Assembly (NCBI RefSeq): GCF_000281045.1
Contig: NW_008246108.1
Span: 310,197 to 346,223, forward strand
Direction of reading: 5' to 3'
Length of the DNA: 36,027 nucleotides
Origin: Saprolegnia diclina VS20
Taxonomy: Eukaryota; Oomycota; Saprolegniomycetes; Saprolegniales; Saprolegniaceae
Below the pieces are notes generated by a model. That model did no database searches, had not been told where the DNA came from, and saw nothing but the letters and a program-made list of their open reading frames with translations. Made by a program: the position numbers and the translations under genes. The number at the start of each line of letters is the position of its first letter. Position 1 is the first letter of the stretch. Of this stretch, positions 12,001 to 21,363 are shown piece by piece.

Positions 12001-15000
12001 GCCTCGGTCGCCGCCATCGGGTAGAAACTCCGTTGAAACTCGAATGGTCCGTTGGGGTACGCAGCAACCGCGACGCCACTCAGGCCCATCTGCATATTTC
12101 GTAAATGGTATCGTGAACAGCAAGAAAGACCTGATTCGCAGCGTTGTCGACGTGCATCCACAAGACAAATTGGCCATTCGGGTTGAGAACCACCTGGCAC
12201 GAGTAAGTTCGCAAATCAAAGTTTGTGAATTCTATGTACCTTGGGCCGCGACGCGCGCAGCGACTGTTGCAGCGTATTGCCAAACGGGTCGGTCAAGTTG
12301 GCGAAATGCAGCATCACGCCTTCGTTGCGCCACGTGCGGCCGCCGTCATTGGTCGAGCAGGCGCCGATACCGCCGCTACTGCCATACACTTCACTGTACC
12401 AGTAGTCAGTCTCTACGAAAGCGCCATCGTGCGCAGTTGGAGAGGCTTGTCGTCGCACCGTTGGGGGTGCGCAAGGAGGCCTGTGGCGACGCGTCCGGAC
12501 TCGGCGTCAACGGCAGCACGATCGAAGGGTCCAGTGGAAGAGGAACATTGAGCAGCTCGCCGAGACTGATCAGCGCATCGTCCGACCCGTCGTAGGTTCG
12601 CGCATCCCTAGTTGACGAGGTGGAATCCGTCACATAGGAGCATCGGTCGCTACCGAATATCGTTCAAGTACGACCGGTGCGCCGGTCCGTCGTTTGGGAC
12701 CAAGCCGCCGTCGTTATAGGCGTAGATAGGACGGGCAGAGACGTGGCTAGCGTGTCGGACCTAGCCACGCAGTCACCTACAACGAATGTGCATCCATCAC
12801 AGTCTACTTTGCCACTGAACGTGGTGGCCGGGCCCAGAACGGCGGTGTTCCAAAGCGGGCGCGGTCGCGGAGCCACCGAGAGCTGACCCGTGACGGGGTT
12901 CATGCGGGGGCATGCAAACTGCAGCGTCTCGTCGGTGCCGACGTAGATCTCATCCCACCACGTCTGCATCGCATCAGCGAGGTAGATGCCAACAGAAGAC
13001 AACTTGTCTACGTCCGCGTCTCAACTCCCATACAAGTCATAGATGCAATACATACCTGTCGCAAAGGCTACGTCGGCGGCGACCGTGACGCCATCGAGTC
13101 GGATCGAGAGCGTGGAGCGGGTCCAGTCCATGAAAACATCAACTTGATACCATCGGAAGGGCACGACGGGCTCGGCGTAGAGCTCGCGGAGCGGCTGTGC
13201 ATGCGTCGGAAGCCCAGCGCCGAATGTGAAGCGGCCGTTGACGAGCCCAATGGCCCAGACAAAGGTGGTGGCGTCGGCGACACCGACAACCCCAAACACC
13301 GCACCTCGTTGGCTCTTAGCAAACGCAATCGAGACAGTTGAATACCGCACCTCGGTTCGTGGCGAGTGTCCCTTCTTGCGTCGCGCCGACCATGGTGAAG
13401 TACGAGATGCGTGCCGGCTGCGACGGCGGGAACGAGTACGCAGGACCTTCCATGCGCGGGTTCGGGTCCAGCGTGTACTTGGCCAAGTAGAGCGATTTGG
13501 TGGTTTGGGCCGCGCCTCGAAACGGGTCGTGGGACACTGGAATCAAACTCAAAACTCAACAGAAAGAATATCCAAATGCAAAAATCGTACACTGGAGTTG
13601 AGTTTGGAGGTCCAAGTGCAAAGTGCCTTGCGAGAGCATCGCACCGGTCGGTGCAACGGCGTACGCGTGGGCTTGGACGCTAATGCGCCCGCCGCCGCCT
13701 GCACCGCCGCCGAGCGGGTACTGGCTGCTGCTGCCGCCAGCGCCGCCCACTGCTTGGAGTACGCCGAGGACGTGCACGTTCGTGCCACTGGTCAATACGA
13801 GAGATCCGCCACTAGATCCACAATTGCATAACAGTATCAAGGTTTCAAGTACCTGCCACCGCCGCCCGGAAAGAAACCCGCTTCACCGGGGGCGCCGTTC
13901 ACAGAGAGCAATCCCGACGGTCCGATCGTCACGTCGTTGATGGCGCCAATGTACATGGCACCTAGTGGTATAGTTACACACGAAAAATGAAGGTATTGGT
14001 GGACGCACCGCCGCCAGCGCCGCCAAGGATTGGTCGCGGATGCGGCAATATGTCGACGGCGACTTGGCCGCCACCGGCGCCGCCACTGCCGCCAAGAAGG
14101 TCCGATATCGCCTGGCAGCTCAATGAGCAGTTGATCAAAGTCTGCGGCAAAGTACCACATCTCCGTAGGTCGACAGCGGCAGTGGACTGCTATACCCCGG
14201 GCCACCGACGCCCCCGTAGGCCCCACCGGCCCCACCTAGCGGGACGTGAGGTCGTCTTTCCAGGAGAGGAGTTACCATAAGCCATCGAAAACCCAAGAGC
14301 ACTCGAGATGATGATCGAGGCGCCTGCACCCAGCAGCGTTGGTCCTTCCGAGTTGGCGGTGACTGCCACGAACGCGTCGAGCGGCGCGGGCGTCACAAAG
14401 GATGTCGGACTCGTCGGGCTGACGTTGCCACTAGCCCACGGGATGTAGAAAAGTCTCTCCATCCTCCGCACCGAGTCGTGGTGACTTGAACGTTCCAGAC
14501 GTAGCCTCGTACGCTGGTCGGTGCCGAGCCGCAGAGCGGCGGTTGTGGGTTGGCCGAGTCGGGCAAAAGCCACGCAGGTTCACTCGAACTGGGCTGGCCA
14601 GCGTAGCCTGGTTCAAGCTCGATCGCAGTCCTTGCGATGACGATGGTACCTCCTTGGGCGCACTGGTCGAGGGGGTCCGAGCGCTGCACGTACGCCGAAG
14701 TGAGATTGAAAGCCTGCAGTAAGAGCGTCTAGACGTGTCAAACGAGTCGAGCGACCAAGAGACAGAGCTATTGCTCACCTCAAACTCGCGAGGCTTGATG
14801 TTGTATGCAATCGGCGGCGACAGCTGTCCGAGGAATCGCAGCCGAAAGTACCCGTCGAGTTGGTTGCCTGGGGCTAGGTTAGTGAAAGTAGGTACTACGG
14901 GATCGACCAGGCGCCAGGAGGCTAGTTTGCACGCTCGAGTCGAGCCCCGTGAGCCGAGAGAAGCTCGTGAGCAGCGGCACTTGACCAACGGCGGTCATGA

Positions 15001-16235
15001 ACGTGATGCGCCACGCGCGGCCAACACTGGCGATGTCTTGGCCGACCTTTTGGACCTATTTGGTCCACTTTAGTAGAAAACACGAGTCAACTAGAACGTA
15101 CGTCGACGATGCCTACGTGGACGGACGCAAAGCTGTCTTCAATGATACGCTTGACGGCTTGCGCCGACGCGTCATAGGGAATTTCAGACGAGTTAACCTG
15201 GCGCAGCTGCAGCACAAACGTTCCTAGTCTCAGGGATCATTCAATCGAGCAAAAGCGAGCAAAAAGCGAGCAAAAAGCAAGCACCTCGAATGGTCTGACC
15301 CGGGGCCGCGCGCGTACTCACTTGCTGGATCGTTGGCGACACCGTCGCGGTCGTCGAGATCGTGTGCACGTACACGCGCACATTGCTGCTGCCCGGGCCG
15401 TTGACGTTGTACGCTGCAGAGTACTCGCCTCCGGGAAACCCTCCGAGCAGGCCCGGCGGGGCCACGAGCGGCGTGTCGATGACTGCGCTGCTGCGACTGA
15501 GGAGCACGAGTGCGTTTACGCCCTTGAGCTGCACCCGGACTTGGTCGCCCTAGACAAGAGACCATGGCATTCATCGTAATCTTGGACCATGTACGAGGTA
15601 GAGCGTGAGAAAGTTGAAGACGGCGACCGTCGTGTTGGCCGCCGTGCGCGTCACGACGCCCTGCAGCGTGACGTCGCCGTAGATGCGAGCGGTCGTCGTA
15701 TCGATGAGGATGTTGCCTTGCGCGAGCTCGAGCGACCCGAGGACTGGCCACGCGTACGTCGAGAGGCCAAACGGCGTGGGCGGCGCAAAGTCTACGCTTT
15801 GCGTTTCGCTGCCTCTTCCTGCAAGACGAGGACGTACGGGGCGTGATGCGCCACCCGAGCATGCCTGTCTTCCAGTCTTCAAAGTCGTTCATGAGCGGAA
15901 TCGCCGTGCGGTTGCCTTGGGGAAACTGCTGCCCAAAGCTCTGCAGCGTTGCCGTCGCAATCGTGTACTCTAGAGACGCTCGAGCGTTGGCAGCAAGCGA
16001 GCGTTCAGTACCTTCGACCGCGCGGCCGCAGCGATGGGTCGCCTTGCAGCGCTCGTACGCGAGGCAAGCCGCGGTCGTCGACGACGGCGTGCAACGGTTG
16101 AGCTGCACGAGCGTCGACGTAAAGGCAGGGCCTACCATGGTTGCTACATGAGCTCGAGGAAGCAACCTTGCGCAGTGTACCGGCGGCCATGGCCATGGCT
16201 AAAGCGCTGCTGATCGCGGCCCAGCGCCAGGCCAT
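9082..16235 (-). CDS. Giant secreted protein: Gly-rich, LamG-like, GH43-like and EF-hand segments
   Basis: I can follow about 35 short exons from the ATG at 16235 to the TGA or TAG at 9082-9084, giving roughly 1850 residues. Exon 1 (16235-16181) plus exon 2 give a signal peptide, MAWRWAAISSALAMAMAAA. Repeats of the type GTFVLQLRQ...IPYDASAQAVKRI and DGYFRLRFLGQ...IAYN lie at about 15230-14750. Glycine-rich exons fill about 14260-13580. A LamG/concanavalin-like sandwich (RWYQVDVFMDWTRSTLSIRLD) lies at about 13550-13060. A GH43-like five-bladed propeller (GGRTWRNEGVML, SRPK..VLNPNGQFVLWMHVD) covers about 12960-11590. About six EF-hand loops (DGNGDNKITLDE, NPNGDDKVTYAE, DLDKSGYLDENE) follow at 11000-9930. 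The C-terminus is cysteine-containing. A calcium-dependent carbohydrate-binding or -cleaving role at the cell surface is inferred. Junctions near 15850, 12780 and 10150 are not settled. Confidence 0.72.
12742..12769. repeat. Perfect hairpin inside the giant gene
   Basis: The arms 12742-12750 (cgtggctag) and 12761-12769 (ctagccacg) are perfect inverted repeats around a 10-base loop. The hairpin lies where my exon model of the giant gene is unsettled: frames around it carry several AG and GT candidates. It may affect splicing or may be chance. Confidence 0.7.
13298..13354 (-). repeat. Intron with duplicated AG|GT ends
   Basis: The 11-mer accgcacctcg (cgaggtgcggt on the coding strand) occurs at 13298-13308 and at 13344-13354, exactly 46 bp apart. 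On the coding strand the 46-bp unit between the two AG|GT points is an intron of the giant gene. Removing it joins LATNR to GAVFGVVGV in frame and keeps the LamG-like fold, whereas reading through meets a stop. Confidence 0.75.
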
Positions 16236-16493
16236 CGACGAATGAAACTGGCGTCGCGAGGTAGGTTTTAGCGTAATTCGTGCTCACCTTTTCTAATTCG
16301 CTCAGTGGCGTCGCTCCACTGCTGCGCTCGGAGCGATGCCAAAGAGTAGGTCCAAGGGCACATAAAAGTTACCCCTGGGTAGGCCTTCCAGCATACATAC
16401 GAACGCTGCACAATGCCCTCGAGAGCCAACGCCATCGAAAGCAAGCTACAACGCCTGTATTTTCCAGAAAGTATCAATGTATCAAGTGTGCAA
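16236..16493. promoter_or_regulatory. Spacer between two minus-strand secreted-protein genes
   Basis: This 258-bp spacer lies upstream of the giant gene and downstream of the lectin gene, both on the minus strand. It must hold the giant gene's promoter and the lectin gene's 3' end. No further gene is seen. Confidence 0.5.
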
Positions 16494-17618
16494 TCAGCCA
16501 AAGAAGGTATCGAGGGACCACTGCTGGTTGATGTTGTTGGGCGTGCACGCCCACATTTGCGCGTGGTGGTCGGCGTACGTCGGGTCGGCGTCCAAGCACT
16601 GGCCAGCGTGGGTCGCGTGCTCGAGCGTCTTGGTGTTGGTGTTGTAGTTCCACTTCTGGTTGCCGTTGTTGACGTCACACGGGTACGTGTGCACTTGGAC
16701 CTTGCCGTCGGCGTTGTCCTTGTACGCGTCCAAGCACTGGTTGTTGCTGGCGACCTTGAGCATCTTGTTGGCTTGGTCCCAAACGAAGAGCTCGTTGTAG
16801 TTGTTGGCCGGCGCGTTGGCGTACAGGCTGGTGTAGTACTCGCTGAGGCGGTTGCCACTCTTGAGCGTCTTGATGGTGATGTACGACGTCGTGAGGCTCG
16901 CGCAATCGACAAACGTAGTCGTCGAGAGCTGCCCCACGTTGCATGGGGCGACGTTGGCGCCCGACCCGCGTAGGAACGGGTTGGTGTTGAGACAGAAGGA
17001 GGCCATCCCGGCGGTCGTTGCCGCGACGCGCTGGTCCTGGAAGGTCCACTGCTGCAGCGGCTCCGACGGCCGGCACGGGACCGTCATGACGCCGCCGTCG
17101 CCCAAGTACGGGTGCGGCGGGCCGGGCACGGCTTCCAAGCACTGGCCGTTGCTCTTGGCGACGAGCGTCTTGATGATGACGTTGTAGAGGAAGATCTCGT
17201 TGTCGTTGTGGCGGACAATGTCCGTGTAAATGCGGCCGTAGAACTCGGAGACGATCAGCCCCGTCGCCGTGCACAGCCGCTTCTCCTGGACGCGCGGCGG
17301 AAGCGGGCTCGGGCATGGCGAGATGATCGTCTTGAGGTTGACGTAGCCGCCCTTCCAGACCTGGACTGTGCAGTCGCCAGCCGGCGTGAGCGCAAGCCGC
17401 TGGAGGTCGTTGCACTCGGGCGCGTCGCCGTAGCAGATGCGCAAATGGCCGTCGGGTGACGCAATCTTGTTGAACGACTCGGCTGGCGAGCCCGACGCGC
17501 TAGGAAAGAGCTTGGCGCACGCGAATGCGGCGTCCGTGAGCTCCTTGTTGCACGTGCCAGGCGTGAACTGCGCAGCTGCCGACGCGACGAGCGCGGCCAC
17601 GATCAGTGAACGGTGCAT
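16494..17618 (-). CDS. Secreted six-cysteine (elicitin-like?) protein with ricin-B-type lectin repeats
   Basis: A single exon encodes 374 residues. A signal peptide (MHRSLIVAALVASAAA) is followed by a domain with exactly six cysteines (C23, C34, C62, C69, C83, C102). Their spacing resembles elicitin-like proteins of oomycetes, which bind sterols or lipids. Residues from about 130 to the end form a beta-trefoil of the ricin-B lectin type, with QCLEAV/QCLDAY/QCLDAD and Q-x-W motifs (QQWTF, QKWNY, QQWSL). That fold normally binds sugars. No catalytic toxin chain is present, so this is a carbohydrate-binding secreted protein and not a ricin-like toxin. The elicitin assignment is an inference from cysteine count and spacing only; the lectin assignment is solid. 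Confidence 0.88.
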   Translation of the reverse strand: MHRSLIVAALVASAAAQFTPGTCNKELTDAAFACAKLFPSASGSPAESFNKIASPDGHLRICYGDAPECNDLQRLALTPAGDCTVQVWKGGYVNLKTIISPCPSPLPPRVQEKRLCTATGLIVSEFYGRIYTDIVRHNDNEIFLYNVIIKTLVAKSNGQCLEAVPGPPHPYLGDGGVMTVPCRPSEPLQQWTFQDQRVAATTAGMASFCLNTNPFLRGSGANVAPCNVGQLSTTTFVDCASLTTSYITIKTLKSGNRLSEYYTSLYANAPANNYNELFVWDQANKMLKVASNNQCLDAYKDNADGKVQVHTYPCDVNNGNQKWNYNTNTKTLEHATHAGQCLDADPTYADHHAQMWACTPNNINQQWSLDTFFG

Positions 17619-17718
17619 GCTCTAGGTGGCGAGTTGCAAAGTGGTCAGCCACGGAGCCTCGAAAGCATGGAAGGAACCTTGCACTGTCCCATCCTCTTCA
17701 TTCCCCTGCCCACATTTT

Positions 17719-18103
17719 TCACGCCAGGCGAGAAGCCGTTATCGCAGCCGGTGCGATGGAGAAGCCACCGAAGAAGACGACCATGCTGCCGGGTTGTGGG
17801 CTCAAAGCGGCCTCCAGGTTGACACCAGCAACGTCAATACCCTTGCCCTCGGACAAACGCGTGGACTCAGTAGATTGTCCTCTCTCAGTGGCCGCGAGCG
17901 GTATGTGATTGGCCAAAATGCACGGCATACGCGCGCTCTCATTGGCCACCACCGAAAGATATTTGCTTTGGGTGAAGCTTCCCACCTCGTCGATGCTGCT
18001 GCGCTGATCAAGCACGGCGAAGAAGCCGGCGTTTGCTGGTGAGCTCCACGGTCAGCGACCGCTGGTCCTAGTTGAGAGATTTCACGTGCTCAGTCTTGAA
18101 CAT
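17719..18103 (-). pseudogene. Probable gene relic of unknown family
   Basis: From an ATG at 18103 the minus strand reads MFKTEHVKSLN, a stop, and then DQRSLTVELTSK in the same frame. The reading then continues in another frame as AGFFAVLDQRSSIDEVGSF and on to a stop at 17719-17721. The second piece is open for about 105 codons with protein-like composition. A stop plus a frame change within 100 bp suggests a decayed gene; an alternative is an exon of an unrecognised spliced gene, but the only candidate intron is 18 bp. I cannot name the family. Confidence 0.35.
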
Positions 18104-18250
18104 CGTTGCGACCGGTTGAACAAGCAAAAGCAGTGCGCTCGCTCGCCTGTACTAGCGTCCTGGTTCCCCACCCTAACCGCTGTTGCAGCATTGCGCAAGC
18201 GGCGTGCCCCACTGCTATCCTCCAAGGCGACCGAAGGTGGAGAGCTGTAT

Positions 18251-20880
18251 TCATCGGTCGTATGACGCGTGGGTGTCGATACAGTGGGCGACTTGAATGG
18301 CACTCGGACGGTCCTCTGGAGCCATCGAAAGGCAAGCGAGCGCTAGCTCTCGCACCCAATGGGGGCACAGCTCGGGTGGGATCGTTGGCTGGAGCACGCC
18401 TTGTGCCACGCGGCTAATAATCGCCGTCTCGGCGAGTGGGTAGCCTACGTTCACTGTGAGAAGCGACTGCGATGGGAGCTAAATCGCCTGCCTTGGTCGT
18501 TGCACACGTCATAGTATGGCGTCCGGTGGGTCGCGAGCTCCGAGAGGACGACCCCGAACGAGTACACGTCGGCAGCGGACGTGTAGTGCGTGTCCCGCAG
18601 GATCTCGGGTGCCTGCCCCAATGTGTTAGCGCCTCCAAGTTGTCTGCATCGATCCTACCATCCAGCGGTACGTGCCGACGCCGTTTGTCATCGTTTCGGT
18701 CGTCATCTCGCGCGATGCACCAAAGTCGGCGAGCTTCGTGCCCTGCATTCGATCACATCTCTATCTCCAGCGTCTTCATCGTACCTTGACCGAGTCGAGG
18801 AGCACATTTCGCGACTTGAGGTCCCGGTGGATGACTTCCATTGAGTGCAAATAGACTAGCCCTTCAGCGATCGAGAGCATGCACGCCACTTTATCTTCCC
18901 ATGGCAAGAGCGACGTCTCGAGCACGACCTTGAGGTCGCCCCTGTCCATCCACTCGGAGACCATTTGCAGCTCGGAGGGGATGCGCCAGGCGGCACCCCG
19001 CAGGCGCACGATGAACGGACTGTCCATTCTAGTCGAAGAAACGAATTAAGCGATTATTGAGCAGCGCTGCCATACTTGGCGGCCAGTTGAATTTCGCTCA
19101 CGAGGCTGACGATGGCGTCGCGCGATGCCCGGCCGGGTAAGAGCGTCTTGATGGCCACGGGGTCGTCTACGCACCAAGTACTTATGGCGATGAACGTCGT
19201 ATTGAGGTTGGACGACCTCGGTACTGGCCGCGCCACACTTGGCCGAACGCGCCTTCTGCGACGAACGACGATTTGACCAAGACTTGGTCGTCGAGTCGCA
19301 GGAGCTCCAAGTCCTAGTGTGCAGAGGGTCCGTTATCGTGCACTCAATGTGGACGTTCTTACGTCAAAGTTCAGTTGAAGTGACGACACGGACCCTGACG
19401 TGGCCGTTGCTAGCTCGTCAAAGTTGCTTGCCTCTTTCCTAGTGGGACGCATCGAACATGTGCCACGACGACTAGGTGCTTACATAACTCGCGACCGTCG
19501 TTGTCGACGAACACACGTCACCACCAACACAAGCAAAAGTAGGACACCAACGACGGCGCCGACAAGAACTGGCGCTTCGCTACCACTCGAGGTGGCCACT
19601 GCGGCTGTCGAGGTCATCGGGGTCGTCGGCAGACTCTGAGGTCGACTTGACAGCATCGAATCTACCAAGTACACGTGGTCTAGTGCAGCCGTCTGACAAG
19701 TAGACGCTACCCGGGGTCACACACACGGACACGGAGCGCGTCTTGGTCTGCAGGATCCGCACAGCGTTTGGGAAGACGCAATTTGACACGTCGATGCTGC
19801 CAACGTCCGTGACGCGGTCCTGCAGCGCGTCGTACGATTCCGGGTCCACGAGAAACGTTGTGAGGTGCAACCCGCCAAGATTGCTAGCCCAAAGAAGTTG
19901 AGTGGGACACCAGACTACACTGGAACCCACAGTTTCTCGAGCTTGGAGCTGAACGACACGTTGGAGAGGACTGTGATCGGGTTGAGATCAAAGCGACTAT
20001 GACGTTTGTCAAGTGCACTCGCTGTCCGATACAAAGCGTACACTGTGCTGGCGCCGCGCAGGTCCAGGTCTGCCACTTGTGTGAGTCGGTTTGAGTCAGC
20101 ATTCCTGCGCATCGGGATGACGACCGCTCGGCACGAGGTACGTACGTACAGTGCTTGCAGTCGGCTGTACAAGAGTCCTTTTGGTAGCTTCTCTTGACGT
20201 GAACCAGAGATGGAGCTAGGACCAGATATGAGGTCTTGCAGCACGAAGAACTATACCTACAACTCGAGTAGCGACGACGGAAAGACTGCATTCGCCAGGT
20301 CCAGGCCCACGACGTTGACCAAGTGACTAGATGGAGTGCACCTGCTACATCACTCATTGGGAGCATAAACCTACATGGCGCGGGTGTTCGTGGCCGACGA
20401 GAGGTCGCCAACGCTGCGGATCGTGGTGGCGTGGAACGTGCTACGAACCCTGCAGCGTGGGCGGATCGATCAAACACATACATGTCGAGGGCCGCTGTTC
20501 GTGGCAGCTGTGCCATGTGCTCCGCCGAGTCTACGAGGTGTTGCATGACCCTGTAGTCCACGAAAGGTCGCACCTAGGACGGTGATCGAGCTCTGGCTCA
20601 TGTCGCTGTCGGAGAGGATGTCGCCCTTGTTGTAGCCTCGCGTGTCCTACGCCCAGCTGTGCTGCAGGTAGCTCAGTGATACACGGTCGCTCGTACCAAG
20701 CAGGCGCGGTCGACAATGCAGAAGACCTCGTCGCCGATGCAGCCGTCCCTTGAATACGTTGAGCTGTAGTTGCCATAGGGACATGGGCGCAAGAGGCCAG
20801 CCGCCGTGAGCTACGCAGGAGCGGCCATGAGGAGGCTCCACCGACGTCGGCCGTACCGCGCCGATGGCCAAGCGACGCAT
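18251..20880 (-). CDS. LRR receptor-like protein kinase (TKL type)
   Basis: About 18 short exons can be joined in frame into roughly 610 residues, with introns mostly 42-50 bp. After a short hydrophobic leader, an extracellular cysteine cap begins CPYGNYSSTYSRDGCIGDE. Leucine-rich repeats follow (VVGLDLANAVFPSSLLEF, LYSRLQAL, VADLDLRG, KLEKLNLGGLHL). A Ser/Thr-rich stalk leads to a transmembrane helix (VLVGAVVGVLLLLVLVV, about 19570-19520). The kinase domain has a GAFGQVWRG loop, VAIK lysine, helix C glutamate (SEIQLAAK), HRDLKSRN, DFG, APE and a C-terminal DRPSA region, so it should be active. The ATG at 20880 was chosen because upstream frames lack one. The family signals from cell surface to cytoplasm; the ligand is unknown. 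Despite many stops in the raw frames, the gene is intact once spliced. Confidence 0.85.
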
Positions 20881-20963
20881 GCCAAACTCGCAAACCGATG
20901 CAGAACCGAATATTAGTAATCCCACGTCTACCGCACTTCATTGCACCTGCGAAAATACATATC

Positions 20964-21038
20964 TACGGAAATTATACCGTAAATATCCGTTCTACAACGC
21001 GTTGTATCCATGCTGATTTACGGTCAATATACCGTAAA
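20964..21038. repeat. Palindrome cluster at the gap edge
   Basis: Three inverted structures are packed in 75 AT-rich bases. tacgg/ccgta lies at 20964-20981. A perfect 14-bp palindrome tacaacgcgttgta lies at 20993-21006. A perfect 8-bp inverted repeat tttacggt/accgtaaa around caatat lies at 21017-21038. accgtaaat (20976-20984) is also the inverse of atttacggt (21016-21024), so the outer arms enclose the central palindrome. This looks like the terminal inverted repeat of a small mobile element, cut by the gap. Confidence 0.7.
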
Positions 21039-21138
21039 NNNNNNNNNNNNNNNNNNNNNNNNNNNNNNNNNNNNNNNNNNNNNNNNNNNNNNNNNNNNNN
21101 NNNNNNNNNNNNNNNNNNNNNNNNNNNNNNNNNNNNNN
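21039..21138. other. Assembly gap of 100 N
   Basis: Exactly 100 unknown bases, the usual placeholder for a scaffold gap of unknown size. A palindrome cluster ends at its left edge and a dispersed repeat begins at its right edge, so repeats probably broke the assembly. Confidence 0.99.
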
Positions 21139-21248
21139 GCTGTAATGGTCTAGGAGTGCCTTCGGGTTCCTCCACAGCGCAATTTTTGCCAGCGGGGGTG
21201 TGCGCGTGCGCCACCCCCACCCCAACACTCGCAACGACACATTTCTTC
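21139..21248 (+). repeat. Dispersed repeat, copy 2
   Basis: Same 110-bp block as 52-161, same orientation, one base different. Its left part is hidden in the gap. Similarity stops at 21248, inside the short spacer before the OLA1 stop codon. Confidence 0.85.
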
Positions 21249-21363
21249 GCCACAATTACTACCTAAAAGGCACTAGTAGTACCAGTAGTACGAGGCGAGG
21301 CGTGTGATCAAGAGATGAAATAGAATATCGCTGAATTGATAGACTGAAAGAAAGCGACGCTTT

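Noticed and set aside
16494-17618. Ricin-like toxin
   Set aside because: Only the sugar-binding beta-trefoil is present; there is no catalytic A-chain-like domain.
18082-20941. Receptor kinase region as a pseudogene
   Set aside because: All stops and frame changes are removed by short GT-AG introns, and every kinase motif is intact.
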